Origin: Bradyrhizobium zhengyangense
Lineage (GTDB): Bacteria; Pseudomonadota; Alphaproteobacteria; Rhizobiales; Xanthobacteraceae
DNA: 64,000 bases
Direction: 5' to 3'
Assembly (NCBI RefSeq): GCF_022012435.1
Contig: NZ_JAKLUA010000003.1
Span: 451,001 to 515,000, forward strand
The notes below the pieces were generated by a model that saw only the letters and a list, made by a program, of their open reading frames with translations, was not told the DNA's origin and made no database searches. Positions 44,246 to 53,360 of the stretch are shown piece by piece. The position numbers were made by a program, and so were the translations under genes. Each line of letters opens with the position of its first letter. The first letter of the stretch is position 1.

Positions 44246-45430
44246 ATGTCCGATATGACCGTTGCCGCAGGCCGGCGCTCCCGTTGGGGGCTCTTCATTG
44301 CTCCCGTCATCCTCCTGATCCTCGCGGTCGCCTGGAGCGGTTTCTGGTTCTATGCGGCCTCGCAGGCCGGGATCGCCGCAGATGCCTGGCGCGTGCAGGA
44401 GGCCAAGGCCGGCCGCATCTATGACTGCGCCAAGCGCTCGATCGCGGGCTTCCCGTTCCGCTTCGAGGTCCAGTGCTCCGGCGCCAGCGTCGCCCTGGTC
44501 TCGCAGAATGCGAGCAAGACGCCGTTCACGGCCAAGCTCGACAACATCCTGGTCGTCGGGCAGGTCTACGATCCCAAACACGTCATTGCGGAATTCACGG
44601 CGCCGGCCACGCTGGTCGACGGCGTGACGCAAAACACTTTCGTGGTGAACTGGAGCAAGGGCCGCAGCAGCGTGATCGGCTTGCCGGCGGTGCCGGAGCG
44701 CGCCTCCATCGTGTTCGACGATCCCAGCATCAACAGGCTCGATGGCTCGGTGCAGGTGCCGCTCGCGCGCGCCAAGCAGATCGAGCTGCATGGTCGCCTC
44801 GCCGATGGATCGACGTCGGCTCATCCTGTGATCGAGACCGTGCTTCAGGTCTCGCAAGGCAGCATTCAGGGCGTGCATCCCTTGCTCGCCGAGCCGTTCG
44901 AAGCGGACACGCGCGCCAAGATCAGCGGCCTCTCCGATCTCACGCCAAAGCCATGGCCGCAGCGCTTCCGCGAGATCCAGGCCGCCGGCGGTCATATTGA
45001 GATCGTGCAGTCGCGCATCCAGCAGGGCGAGATGATCGCAGTCGCAGCCGGCACGCTCGGCCTCTCGGCCAATGGCCGACTGGACGGCGAATTGCAGATG
45101 ACGGTGACCGGCCTCGAGCGCGTTATCCCGGCGCTCGGCATCGAGAAGATGCTGGAAGAGGGCGTGCCCCAGGCCACGCTCGATCGTGTTGCGCCCGGCG
45201 TGAAGTCGCAGGACCTCAACAATCTCTTCGGTGCGCTCGATCGTGCCGTTCCCGGCCTCGGCAAGGTCATCAAGCAGAACGCCAATGCCGGCGTTGCCGC
45301 AGGCATCAACTCGATCGGCACCGAGAGCACGCTCGAGGGCAAGAAGGCGCGCAGTTTCCCGCTGAAATTCGTCGATGGCGCCGTCCTGCTCGGCCCGTTC
45401 AAGGTCGGCCAGATTCCGCCGCTGTACTGA
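44246..45430 (+). CDS. DUF2125 domain-containing membrane-anchored protein
   Basis: A 394-residue protein with an N-terminal membrane anchor (residues 16-40, GLFIAPVILLILAVAWSGFWFY) and a periplasmic DUF2125 domain; FWFYAASQA, two cysteines (YDCAKRSIAGFPFRFEVQC) and repeated VxxFxxPxxV strands are typical. The start at 44246 follows AAAGGGTC. The family is confined largely to Alphaproteobacteria, and its function is unknown; the fold prediction and the anchor point to an envelope role. Confidence 0.88.
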   Translation: MSDMTVAAGRRSRWGLFIAPVILLILAVAWSGFWFYAASQAGIAADAWRVQEAKAGRIYDCAKRSIAGFPFRFEVQCSGASVALVSQNASKTPFTAKLDNILVVGQVYDPKHVIAEFTAPATLVDGVTQNTFVVNWSKGRSSVIGLPAVPERASIVFDDPSINRLDGSVQVPLARAKQIELHGRLADGSTSAHPVIETVLQVSQGSIQGVHPLLAEPFEADTRAKISGLSDLTPKPWPQRFREIQAAGGHIEIVQSRIQQGEMIAVAAGTLGLSANGRLDGELQMTVTGLERVIPALGIEKMLEEGVPQATLDRVAPGVKSQDLNNLFGALDRAVPGLGKVIKQNANAGVAAGINSIGTESTLEGKKARSFPLKFVDGAVLLGPFKVGQIPPLY

Positions 45431-45563
45431 TTCGCGGTCACGGCGCCTTCGCGCCGATGTGATGACGCGGCGGCCTCGCATCGGGAATGCGGAGCCGGAA
45501 AGTCCGGTCTCTCTCCATGTCGCCCGCCGAATGCAGCGGGCCGAGCAGGCAGGAGAGAACACC

Positions 45564-45761
45564 ATGACGATGTCCAGATTGTTCGTGACCGCCATCGCCG
45601 TCACTGCCGCGCTTGCGACGCCTGCGTTTTCACAGTGGGAGTCGCGCGGGCCAACCGCCTTCGATCGCGCTGTCGCGAGTCGGGCAGCACGCAACACCAT
45701 GGCCAATTTGCCTTCGACATCACCGCGCCCCACGGTGATCCGCGCGACCAAGGGCCAATAG
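45564..45761 (+). CDS. Small secreted protein, uncharacterised
   Basis: A 65-residue protein with a clear signal peptide (MTMSRLFVTAIAVTAALATPAFS, cleavage near residue 23) and a GGAGAG ribosome-binding site. The mature part is about 42 residues, rich in Ala, Arg, Ser and Thr with no cysteine, and is probably unstructured. I do not recognise the family. It follows the DUF2125 gene after 133 bp and is followed by a strong hairpin. Confidence 0.7.
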   Translation: MTMSRLFVTAIAVTAALATPAFSQWESRGPTAFDRAVASRAARNTMANLPSTSPRPTVIRATKGQ

Positions 45762-45796
45762 CCGCCATCCCCCTTGAGATTTTGCGCGTCGTGGAG

Positions 45797-45827
45797 TTGG
45801 GCCCGGCCATGTCCCGGCCGGGCCCAA
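45797..45827 (+). terminator. Strong hairpin after small secreted protein gene
   Basis: A perfect 12-base stem, TTGGGCCCGGCC (45797-45808) with GGCCGGGCCCAA (45816-45827), and a 7-base loop. It lies 36 bases after the stop. No T-run follows, so it is either a factor-assisted terminator or an mRNA 3'-end stabiliser. Confidence 0.6.
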
Positions 45828-46040
45828 TGCGCGTTGCGTGAGTCCCGCAGTCATCGCGCGCATGCGGATCGGGGACGCCACCAAAATATTCCGAACATGA
45901 TCGTCAGGAAAACGTGATGCAGAAGATGCACGAGCCAGCGAATAACAGCAGTCCCAATCCCATCACTCCACACCAGGGAAGCACGCACGCGCCGGGGGCG
46001 CGACGGCCAGAATCTGCTTCCCAAGCGGAGGGAGGCTTAC

Positions 46041-47612
46041 GTGCGGATCATCACACGCGGACTGATGCTGGGACTACTCGCTGCCTGTTCGGGACAGGCG
46101 CGTGCCGACGACAATGTCGCGTCCGAAATCCAGGCGCTGAAGGCGAAGCTGAAAGAGCTGCAGCAGAAGGTGGATTCGGAGGCACGTAAGACGCGCCAGG
46201 TCGAAGCGGCTCAGTCGAAGGCCGCACCGATGGCGGCAACCTACAAGGCGCTGCCCGCCGATCCCTGCGCGTCCGGCAAGATCTGCTACAAGGGCATCAC
46301 GCTGACATTCGGCGGCTGGGTCGATCTCACCGGGATCTACCGCTCCCGCAACATCGCCTCCGACACCGGCTCGGTCTACAATTTCATTCCCTATCAGCAA
46401 GCCCACAATTTCTTCGTGCCGGAGACGCGCTTCTCGGCGCGCCAGAGCAGGTTCTCGGTGCTCGCCGAAGGCAACGCCAATCCCGATACGCATCTCGCCG
46501 GCTACGGTGAAATCGACTTCGAGGGCGCTGCGCAGACGGCGAGCTCGGTTGCGACCAACTCCTTCAACCCGCGCATGCGGCAGCTCAGCCTCGAGCTCGA
46601 CCGCACCGATCTCGGCCTGCACTTCCTGGCCGGCCAGTCCTGGTCGCTGAACGCGCCGACAAAGTCGGGCATCGATCCCCGCGGCGTCGATGCGCCCGGC
46701 GTGATCGATTTCGAATCCGTTCCGGGATTCCTGGCAGCACGGCAACCGGGCTTGCGCGTCTGGCGGGATATCGGGCCCGAGTTCAAGATCGCGGCTTCAG
46801 TCGAAAATGCGCAGACCGCGTTTTTTGGCGGCAACACGCCGACGGTTGGTACGCCCGCGGTCGGCCCGCAGGGCGTGATCAACCCGAACGTCCAGGTCAA
46901 TCTGACCGGACCGGGCGGCAGCTTCTTCAACAACCTCAACAATGTCAGCTTGAACCAGGTGCCTGACGTCACCGCCAAGGCGGCGTGGGATCCGCGGCTC
47001 GGGCCCTACAAGCTGCATGTCGAAGCCTGGGCGCTCTATCGCCAATTGTTCGATCGCTTCAACGGCGCCAACCACACCTACGACACCGGCAGCTTCGGCG
47101 GTCACGTCTTCGCGGAGCTGATTCCCAAGACCCTCGACCTCCAGCTCTATGGTGCACATGGCGTGCTCGGCCGCTTCACGGCGACGCCGTTCCCCGATGC
47201 GGCTGTGGCGCAGGATGGCACGGTGCTGCCGCTGACGATCACCGCCGCCGCGGTCGGCCTGATCTGGCACGCAACGCCTGAACTCGACGTCTACAGCTAC
47301 GCCGGTCTCGAAAAGGCCAAGGCGAATTTCGCCAATGTGGGAACGGTGCCGTTCGGTTACGGCAATCCGCTCTACAATAACACCGGCTGCTTCACCGAGA
47401 ACACGCTGGCCGCGACCTGTAACGGCAACACCCGGGAGGTCCGGCAAATCACCGCGGGCATCTACGACACCGTCTACCAGGGCAATTACGGCACGCTCAA
47501 AGCCGGCGTGCAGTATTCCTACACGCAGCGCTTCGCCTTCGCCGGTGTCGGCGGAGCACCCAAGACCGACGACAACATCGTCATGACGCAGATCCGCTAC
47601 TACCCGTTCTAG
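46041..47612 (+). CDS. Alphaproteobacterial outer-membrane porin
   Basis: A 523-residue beta-barrel protein starting at GTG 46041 after GGAGGGAGG. Signal peptide 1-22; then a coiled-coil stretch (ASEIQALKAKLKELQQKVDSEARK, about 26-50) of the kind that ties porins to the periplasm; then barrel strands from about 80 (ITLTFGGWVDLTGIYRSRN) to the C-terminal phenylalanine (IRYYPF), the outer-membrane sorting residue. Long Gly/Asn/Pro-rich loops (about 270-300) are likely surface-exposed. It lets small solutes cross the outer membrane. The solute is not predictable. A small membrane protein gene follows after 17 bp. Confidence 0.87.
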   Translation: MRIITRGLMLGLLAACSGQARADDNVASEIQALKAKLKELQQKVDSEARKTRQVEAAQSKAAPMAATYKALPADPCASGKICYKGITLTFGGWVDLTGIYRSRNIASDTGSVYNFIPYQQAHNFFVPETRFSARQSRFSVLAEGNANPDTHLAGYGEIDFEGAAQTASSVATNSFNPRMRQLSLELDRTDLGLHFLAGQSWSLNAPTKSGIDPRGVDAPGVIDFESVPGFLAARQPGLRVWRDIGPEFKIAASVENAQTAFFGGNTPTVGTPAVGPQGVINPNVQVNLTGPGGSFFNNLNNVSLNQVPDVTAKAAWDPRLGPYKLHVEAWALYRQLFDRFNGANHTYDTGSFGGHVFAELIPKTLDLQLYGAHGVLGRFTATPFPDAAVAQDGTVLPLTITAAAVGLIWHATPELDVYSYAGLEKAKANFANVGTVPFGYGNPLYNNTGCFTENTLAATCNGNTREVRQITAGIYDTVYQGNYGTLKAGVQYSYTQRFAFAGVGGAPKTDDNIVMTQIRYYPF

Positions 47613-47629
47613 ACCATCGTGAGTGGCAA

Positions 47630-48040
47630 TTGTCCGACGGTCTTCTGATCCTTCGGCTCGCGCAAATCGTCGCCCGGCTTGGCCTGGCGATGTCGGGCGC
47701 GGTTGGTGCGACCTTTGTCGCGGCCTTGTTGATGCGGGCCGAGCTGCCCTGGTTCGACACCGTCGAGTTCACGCTTCTTCTGATCGTGCTCGGGATGATC
47801 GGCGCATATCTCGGGATCGACATTCCGCGCGCTCCCTTGATCGGTCTTGCCAGCGCGACCGGCACGTTCCTCGCGGCGGGAGCCGGCCTGCTCGCGCTTT
47901 ACGCCTTCGTGTTCGACGAGACGTCCGATGCCGCGGACAATCTGTTGTTCGGCGCCACCTGGATGCTGGGCGTGTGCCTGCAGATTGGCGCCGGTCTTGC
48001 CGGGCGGCGCCGCATCGCGCGGGTGAGGGATCGCCGCTAG
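47630..48040 (+). CDS. Small four-helix membrane protein, uncharacterised
   Basis: A 136-residue protein with about four hydrophobic helices, beginning at TTG 47630, 17 bp after the porin stop; GAGTGG is a weak ribosome site. The C-terminus is basic ([12 protein letters not shown]), pointing to the cytoplasm. I do not recognise a family. The even hydrophobic pattern and normal codon use suggest a real gene. The stop overlaps the converging tyrA gene by four bases. Confidence 0.6.
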   Translation: MSDGLLILRLAQIVARLGLAMSGAVGATFVAALLMRAELPWFDTVEFTLLLIVLGMIGAYLGIDIPRAPLIGLASATGTFLAAGAGLLALYAFVFDETSDAADNLLFGATWMLGVCLQIGAGLAGRRRIARVRDRR

Positions 48041-48978
48041 CTCTGCTTCTTGTCGAGCTGCCCATGCTGGCGGCCGAAGTCTGCTGCGGCCGAATCCTGG
48101 CCGATCTCGACGATGCCGCGACGGATGGCGCGGGTGCGGGTGAAATGGTCGAACAGCGCCTCGCCGTCGCCGCGACGGATCGCGCGGGTGAGTTTTGCCA
48201 GATCCTCGGTGAAGGTGCCGAGCATCTCCAGCACCGCATCCTTGTTGGCGAGGAAGACGTCGCGCCACATCGTCGGATCTGACGCCGCGATGCGGGTGAA
48301 GTCGCGGAAGCCGCCCGCGGAGAATTTGATGACTTCGGACTCGGTCACCTGCGCCAGCTCGTCGGCCGTGCCGACGATGGTATAGGCGATCAGATGCGGC
48401 AGATGGCTGGTGATCGCGAGCACGAGATCATGATGATCCGGCGTCATCACCTCGACCTTGGCGCCCATCGCCGCCCAGAATGCGCGCAGATGCGCGGTCG
48501 CCTCGGCGTCGGTACCTTCAGGCGGTGTCAGGATGCACCAGCGATTGATGAACAGCTCGGCAAAGCCGGAATCAGGACCCGAATGCTCGGTGCCGGCGAC
48601 GGGGTGCGCCGGCACGAAATGAACGTTCTTCGGCAGATGCGGCGCCATGTCCTTGACGACAGCGCCCTTGACCGAGCCGACGTCGGAGATGACGGCGCCG
48701 GGCTTCAGATGCGCAGCAATCTCCTGCGCCACCGGCCCGCAGGCGCCGACGGGAATGCAGAGGATGACGAGATCGGCATCCTTCACCGCTTCCGCATTGG
48801 TCGCCACGACTTTGTCGACGATGCCGAGCTCGAGCACGCGCGCGCGCGTCTTCTCCGAGCGCGCGGTGGTGACGATCTCGCCGGCCAGGCCTTGAAGCTT
48901 CGCAGCGCGCGCGATCGAGCCGCCGATCAGGCCGAAGCCGATCAGGGCGACGCGCTGGAAGTGCGGGTCCACGCTCAT
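48037..48978 (-). CDS. Prephenate/arogenate dehydrogenase (TyrA family)
   Basis: A 313-residue TyrA-family enzyme. The NAD motif is [20 protein letters not shown] (about 11-30). [24 protein letters not shown] (with the catalytic histidine) and [14 protein letters not shown] follow; the C-terminal helical domain has [15 protein letters not shown] and the conserved [19 protein letters not shown]. It oxidatively decarboxylates prephenate or arogenate on the way to tyrosine. The start overlaps the hisC stop (ATGA), and the order chorismate mutase-hisC-tyrA makes a coherent aromatic branch. Confidence 0.93.
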   Translation of the reverse strand: MSVDPHFQRVALIGFGLIGGSIARAAKLQGLAGEIVTTARSEKTRARVLELGIVDKVVATNAEAVKDADLVILCIPVGACGPVAQEIAAHLKPGAVISDVGSVKGAVVKDMAPHLPKNVHFVPAHPVAGTEHSGPDSGFAELFINRWCILTPPEGTDAEATAHLRAFWAAMGAKVEVMTPDHHDLVLAITSHLPHLIAYTIVGTADELAQVTESEVIKFSAGGFRDFTRIAASDPTMWRDVFLANKDAVLEMLGTFTEDLAKLTRAIRRGDGEALFDHFTRTRAIRRGIVEIGQDSAAADFGRQHGQLDKKQS

Positions 48979-50069
48979 TTGCCGGCCATGAAGTCGCGCA
49001 AGGCTTCGACGACGAGGCGGTTGGCCTCCTCGGTACCGATGGTCATGCGCAGCTGATGGTGCAGGCCATAGTTCTTCAGCGCGCGCAGCACGAGGCCACG
49101 CTTGGTGAGATAGGCGTCTGCCGCATCCGACGTCTTGCCTTCTTGCGGGAAGTGGATCAGCACGAAATTGGCGACGCCGGGCGTCACCTTCAGCCCGAGC
49201 TTGGTGATCTCCTCCGTAAGCCAGTTGCGCCAGGTCTCAGTGAACTGCTTCGACATCGCCTGATGCGCGGTGTCCTCGATCGCGGCGACCGCGGCATACA
49301 TTGCCGGCGTCGACACGTTGAAGGGGCCGCGGATGCGGTTGACGGCGTCGATGATGTGCTCGGGGCCGAACATCCAGCCGACGCGCAGCGCCGCAAGGCC
49401 GTGGATCTTGGAGAAGGTGTGCGTCACCACCGTGTTCTCGGTGGTGGCGACCAGCTCGATCCCCATCTCGTAATCGTTGCGCGAGACGTAGTCACAATAG
49501 GCGGCGTCAAGCACCAGCAGCACATGCGAGGGCAGGCCGGCGCGCAGGCGCTTGACCTCGTCGAACGGGATATAGGTGCCGGTCGGGTTATTGGGGTTCG
49601 CGAGCCAGACCAGCTTTGTCTTCGGCGTCACGGCATTCAGGATCGCGTCGACGTCGCAGGTGAGGTTTTTCTCGGTCGCAACGACATTCTTGGCGCCGAC
49701 CGCCATGGTGGCGATCGGGTAGACCAGGAAGCCGTGCGTGGTCGAGATCGCCTCGTCGCCGTGGCTGAGATAGGTGTGAGCAAGCAGATTGAGGATCTCG
49801 TCCGAGCCGGCGCCGCAGATGATGCGGTTGGGATCGAGCCCGTAGTGGCGGCCGATCGCCTCCCGGAGCACACGCGAGGTTCCTTCCGGGTAGTCCTCCA
49901 GATGATCCGCGACGTGCCTGAAGGCCTCGATTGCCTTGGGCGAGGGTCCGAACGGCGTCTCGTTGGCCGAGAGCTTGAACACCTTGCGGCCCGGCTCGGC
50001 GACCGGAGTCTTGCCGGGCGTGTAGGGGGCAATATCGAGAATGCCGGGATTCGGCACGGGGCGGGACAT
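48975..50069 (-). CDS. hisC: Histidinol-phosphate aminotransferase family protein (likely also aromatic aminotransferase)
   Basis: A 364-residue fold-I PLP transaminase of the HisC group, starting [20 protein letters not shown] at 50069 after GGAGTTGAAG. Motifs: [51 protein letters not shown], and the PLP lysine in [14 protein letters not shown]. The final arginine is in [11 protein letters not shown]. Its placement between chorismate mutase and tyrA suggests it also transaminates prephenate, phenylpyruvate or hydroxyphenylpyruvate, as HisC paralogues are known to do. Another hisC may exist elsewhere for histidine synthesis. Confidence 0.92.
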   Translation of the reverse strand: MSRPVPNPGILDIAPYTPGKTPVAEPGRKVFKLSANETPFGPSPKAIEAFRHVADHLEDYPEGTSRVLREAIGRHYGLDPNRIICGAGSDEILNLLAHTYLSHGDEAISTTHGFLVYPIATMAVGAKNVVATEKNLTCDVDAILNAVTPKTKLVWLANPNNPTGTYIPFDEVKRLRAGLPSHVLLVLDAAYCDYVSRNDYEMGIELVATTENTVVTHTFSKIHGLAALRVGWMFGPEHIIDAVNRIRGPFNVSTPAMYAAVAAIEDTAHQAMSKQFTETWRNWLTEEITKLGLKVTPGVANFVLIHFPQEGKTSDAADAYLTKRGLVLRALKNYGLHHQLRMTIGTEEANRLVVEALRDFMAGK

Positions 50070-50104
50070 CTTCAACTCCGGATAGGCTTCAGGCGGTACG
50101 CGAT

Positions 50105-50953
50105 TTACGATTTCGGCCCGGTCGGGGGCACCGTATAGCGCGTTGCGTGGCTGCCGACGAGGGCCGTGGAGCGCACCGAGGCCCCCGCTTCGATCAAGGC
50201 AGCCCTGATCTTGTCGATGTTGGTGTCTGATGTGACCGAGACCAGCAGCGCCGCGCCGTCGAAGGCGGTATCCGGCACCGCTACGATGTCGGCGAGCGGC
50301 GACAGCGCCCGCGCGACCTCGGCGTTCCACCCCGACACGCGCACGCTGAAGGTCTCGACCTCCGTCACAACGGCGCTGTCGGCCACGCGCGAGATCGCGA
50401 ACACGGGCAGTGAGGCCGGATGGTCGGCGCGCTCGACGAAGGGCATGCGCGCGATGATCTTCGGTGCGCCCACCGCTTCCAGCTCCAGCCACCACGGCGT
50501 GCGGCTAGACGTCGCCGAGACGAGTGCCAGGTCACCCTTGGATTTCGCCACCGCCTCGACCGCGGCCTGCGCACTGAAATGCGCGACGTAAGGCACCGTG
50601 AAGCCGAAATGGAAGCGCACGGAATCGCGCATCGCGGGCTCGCTCGCCGAGATGTCGGCATGCACGGAGAACGGCGCCTGGACATAGGTGAAGGTCGAGA
50701 TGATGACGCGCCAGATGCTCTCGACCGTGTCGAGCGGCAGGATGCCGCGATGGCGCTGCACGATCTCGCGCATCATCGAGGCCTCGCGCGCGGGCCGGAA
50801 CGCCGAGCCGACCTCCTGGGTCTGCTTCACCTGGATCAGGCGGTCGATAATGTCGCCGCGCTGCATCAACAGGCGATGCATGGCCTCGTCGATCGCGTCG
50901 ATCTCCTTGCGCAATTCCTGGAGCGATGGTGGCGCGGGCGGACGTTGGGACAT
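50105..50953 (-). CDS. Chorismate mutase with unassigned C-terminal domain
   Basis: A 282-residue protein. Residues 10-92 are an AroQ-type chorismate mutase helix bundle ([30 protein letters not shown], with the catalytic Arg/Lys positions). The remaining 190 residues are not clearly assignable. They have an alternating Ala/Val-rich pattern ([30 protein letters not shown]) and end near ATRYTVPP, vaguely like a prephenate-dehydratase TRF region, but the expected catalytic set is not visible. It converts chorismate to prephenate in the cytoplasm. It is first in an operon with hisC and tyrA, 35 bp apart, and diverges from metX. Confidence 0.87.
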   Translation of the reverse strand: MSQRPPAPPSLQELRKEIDAIDEAMHRLLMQRGDIIDRLIQVKQTQEVGSAFRPAREASMMREIVQRHRGILPLDTVESIWRVIISTFTYVQAPFSVHADISASEPAMRDSVRFHFGFTVPYVAHFSAQAAVEAVAKSKGDLALVSATSSRTPWWLELEAVGAPKIIARMPFVERADHPASLPVFAISRVADSAVVTEVETFSVRVSGWNAEVARALSPLADIVAVPDTAFDGAALLVSVTSDTNIDKIRAALIEAGASVRSTALVGSHATRYTVPPTGPKS

Positions 50954-51128
50954 ATCTGACTAAAGCTGTTGAGAGGCGTTCCAATGCGGATCGGCCAAGC
51001 CCGTTGGGTAGCTCGGATCCACTGCGGTCAATGTCCTGATTAGGCAGTCAGGGCGGCGAAAGCAAAGAGAAATGACGGCCTGTAAGGCTGCCAGGTGAGA
51101 GGCTGTTTTGCCCAATCCGGACCGCGAC

Positions 51129-51157
51129 TTGACGAAATCAGCCCAAGCCAGTAGGTT
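51129..51157 (+). promoter_or_regulatory. Candidate sigma-70 promoter of metX
   Basis: TTGACG at 51129-51134 and TAGGTT at 51152-51157 are 17 bp apart. The predicted start, near 51164, falls just before the first base of the SAM-II aptamer, as a riboswitch requires. The etfB promoter candidate has the same -10 hexamer and spacing. Confidence 0.7.
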
Positions 51158-51168
51158 TTTCCCTGTTC

Positions 51169-51229
51169 CGTGGTCATTTGAGCCGGCCGGCTTGCAGCCA
51201 CGTTAAAAAACTCGCTAAACAGGCCGGGG
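51169..51229 (+). promoter_or_regulatory. SAM-II riboswitch aptamer (metX leader)
   Basis: Hairpin P1 forms between CGTGG (51169-51173) and CCACG (51198-51202); the loop carries the conserved TCATTTG and the CTTGCAGCCACGTTAAA block of SAM-II RNAs. The pseudoknot is CCGGCC (51183-51188) with GGCCGG (51222-51227), after the conserved CTCGCTAAA. SAM-II senses S-adenosylmethionine and is known upstream of methionine-biosynthesis genes in Alphaproteobacteria. Here it precedes metX by about 100 bp. Confidence 0.9.
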
Positions 51230-51273
51230 ACGCTTCCGATCCCGGCCGAACCTATCGTTCAGGCCGGGTTTTT
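51222..51273 (+). terminator. Antiterminator/terminator switch of the metX leader
   Basis: Terminator: CCCGGCCGAAC (51241-51251) pairs with GTTC-A-GGCCGGG (51257-51268), followed by TTTTT (51269-51273). The same CCCGGCC can instead pair with GGCCGGG at 51222-51228, the strand that also forms the SAM-II pseudoknot. When SAM holds that strand, the terminator is free to form, so high SAM should stop transcription of metX. Confidence 0.82.
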
Positions 51274-51332
51274 CATGGCCTGATGTCAGTCGCGATCTGA
51301 AGTCCGATCGCAAACAAGGTCGATGGTCAGAG

Positions 51333-52550
51333 ATGGTTGGCGTCAAGTCTGTCCCAAGTCCTACGGTCCCAAGTCCCACGATCAGTGCCGACGATCGGTC
51401 GCATGAGGTCGATCATCCGAGTTCGGAGGTCGCGCTGTTTGGCGCCGAGCAGCCGTTGCGGCTCGACTGCGGCATCGATCTCACCCCGTTCCAGATCGCC
51501 TACAAGACCTATGGCGAGCTCAACGCCGATCGCTCCAACGCGGTGCTGATCTGCCATGCACTGACCGGCGATCAACACGTCGCCAATGTGCATCCGGTCA
51601 CCGGCAAGCCCGGCTGGTGGGAGACGCTGGTCGGTCCCGGCCGGCCGCTCGATCCCGGCAAGTACTTCATCATCTGCTCCAATGTGATCGGCGGCTGCAT
51701 GGGCTCGACCGGGCCCGCCTCGATCAATCCCGCCACCGGCAAGGTGTGGGGCCTGGATTTCCCTGTCATCACCATCCCCGACATGGTGCGCGCGCAGGCT
51801 ATGCTGATCGACCGGCTCGGCATCGATACGCTGTTTGCCGTCGTCGGCGGCTCGATGGGCGGCATGCAGGTGTTGCAATGGACCGCGGCCTATCCGAGCC
51901 GCGTCTACTCCGCGCTGGCGATCGCCTGTTCGACCCGGCACTCGGCGCAGAACATCGCCTTCCACGAGCTCGGCCGCCAGGCCGTGATGGCCGATCCCGA
52001 CTGGCACAACGGCGCCTATGCCGATCAGGGCATCCATCCGCATCGCGGCCTCGCGGTCGCGCGCATGGCCGCGCACATCACCTATCTCTCGGACGCGGCG
52101 CTGCATCGCAAGTTCGGCCGCCGCATGCAGGACCGCGAGCTGCCGACCTTCTCGTTCGACGCCGATTTCCAGGTGGAGTCCTATCTGCGCTACCAGGGCT
52201 CGTCCTTCGTCGAGCGCTTCGACGCCAACTCCTATCTCTATCTGACGCGCGCGATGGATTATTTCGACATCGCCGCCGATCATGGCGGAGCGCTGGCGAA
52301 GGCGTTCGCGGGGATCGAGACGCGGTTCTGCGTGGTCTCCTTTACCAGCGACTGGCTGTTCCCGACCTCTGAATCGCGCGCGCTGGTGCACGCGCTGAAC
52401 GCGTCGAGCGCGCGGGTGTCGTTTGCCGAGATCGAGACCGATCGCGGCCATGACGCCTTCCTGCTCGACGTGCCCGAGTTCTTCGATATCTCCCGTGCCT
52501 TCCTGCAATCGGCGGGCAAGGCGCGCGGGCTCACGAACAAGGACGGCTAG
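51333..52550 (+). CDS. metX: Homoserine O-acetyltransferase
   Basis: A 405-residue MetX of the alpha/beta-hydrolase fold. The nucleophile S174 is in [15 protein letters not shown], the acid lies in [14 protein letters not shown] and the histidine in [28 protein letters not shown] is a family block. The first 25 residues ([15 protein letters not shown]) are a non-conserved, short-repeat lead; the start at 51333 has only a weak GGTCAGAG site, and I see no better one. It makes O-acetylhomoserine (or the succinyl ester) from homoserine for methionine. A SAM-II riboswitch controls it, and metW begins two bases later. Confidence 0.94.
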   Translation: MVGVKSVPSPTVPSPTISADDRSHEVDHPSSEVALFGAEQPLRLDCGIDLTPFQIAYKTYGELNADRSNAVLICHALTGDQHVANVHPVTGKPGWWETLVGPGRPLDPGKYFIICSNVIGGCMGSTGPASINPATGKVWGLDFPVITIPDMVRAQAMLIDRLGIDTLFAVVGGSMGGMQVLQWTAAYPSRVYSALAIACSTRHSAQNIAFHELGRQAVMADPDWHNGAYADQGIHPHRGLAVARMAAHITYLSDAALHRKFGRRMQDRELPTFSFDADFQVESYLRYQGSSFVERFDANSYLYLTRAMDYFDIAADHGGALAKAFAGIETRFCVVSFTSDWLFPTSESRALVHALNASSARVSFAEIETDRGHDAFLLDVPEFFDISRAFLQSAGKARGLTNKDG

Positions 52551-52552
52551 CG

Positions 52553-53215
52553 ATGTCTGTACAGCAAGTGCTGCCGCTGAACGGCCTTGCCTCCGAGCAG
52601 TCCGGCCCATTTCGCGCCGACCATCTGCTGGTGGCCGAAATGGTCAAGCCGGGCTCGAAGGTGCTCGACGTCGGCTGCGGCGATGGCGATCTGCTTCAAC
52701 TGCTGGAGACCCGCGGCATCGACGGCCGCGGCATCGAATTATCGCGCGAGGGCGTCAATCGCTGCGTCGCAAAGGGCCTCGCCGTGGTGCAAGGCGATGC
52801 CGACACCGACCTCGTCAACTATCCCGATGATGCCTTCGACTACGTGATCCTGTCGCAGACGCTGCAAGCGACGCGTCAGCCCAAGGTCGTGCTGGAAAAC
52901 CTGCTGCGCATCGGCCGCCGCGCCATCGTCTCGTTCCCCAATTTCGGCTTCTGGCGGATGCGCCTCCAGCTCCTGGTCGGCGGCCACATGCCCCGCACGG
53001 AGAATCTGCCGGCGAGCTGGTACGACACCGCCAACATCCATTTCTGCACCATCAAGGACTTCGTCGAGCTCTGCGACGAGATCCACGTCAAGATGGAACG
53101 CGCCGAAGCGCTCGATCTCTACGGCCGTCCGCTGCGGCTGCGATTGCCATGGTGGGTGTGGAATCTGTTCGGCGAGCAGGGCGTGTTTCTGTTGAGCCGC
53201 GGCCAGGGGAAATAG
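52553..53215 (+). CDS. metW: Methionine biosynthesis protein MetW
   Basis: A 220-residue class I methyltransferase-like protein. The SAM-type motif is VLDVGCGDGDLLQLLE (about 38-53), followed by RGIELSREGVNRCV, GDADTDL, FDYVILSQTLQATRQP and FPNFGFWRMRLQLL, the MetW-specific string. MetW is always found with MetX in Proteobacteria and, in Pseudomonas-type systems, is needed for its acyltransferase activity. It starts two bases after the metX stop, with AAGGACGG upstream, so both proteins share the SAM-II-controlled message. Confidence 0.95.
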   Translation: MSVQQVLPLNGLASEQSGPFRADHLLVAEMVKPGSKVLDVGCGDGDLLQLLETRGIDGRGIELSREGVNRCVAKGLAVVQGDADTDLVNYPDDAFDYVILSQTLQATRQPKVVLENLLRIGRRAIVSFPNFGFWRMRLQLLVGGHMPRTENLPASWYDTANIHFCTIKDFVELCDEIHVKMERAEALDLYGRPLRLRLPWWVWNLFGEQGVFLLSRGQGK

Positions 53216-53220
53216 CTTCT

Positions 53221-53337
53221 CGTCATTGCGAGGAGCTCGCGACAATATTGCGTAGCAATTTTGCGCCGCTGCGACGAAGCAATCCAGACTGTCTCTGCGG
53301 AGGGTCTCTGGATTGCCTCGCTGCGCTCGCAATGACG
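53221..53337. repeat. Palindromic intergenic repeat, family A copy 2 (with internal extension)
   Basis: Outer arms CGTCATTGCGAG and CTCGCAATGACG and the core CCAGACTGTCTCTGCGG match the copy at 17544-17625. This copy is longer by about 35 bp: the left side has an extra segment containing ACAATATTGC-GTAGCAATTTTGC, itself a small dyad. It lies between metW and the converging hydrolase gene, so it may act as a shared transcript end. Confidence 0.85.
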
Positions 53338-53360
53338 GAGTGCGCGGCGGCGCCGTCACC

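Larger units (their letters stand above)
50954..51332 (+). other. Divergent regulatory region, chorismate mutase/metX
   Basis: This 379-bp non-coding stretch serves the chorismate mutase operon (minus) and metX (plus). The right half holds the metX promoter, SAM-II aptamer and terminator listed separately. The left half, 50954-51120, shows no feature I can support; the promoter of the aromatic operon must lie there. Confidence 0.6.
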
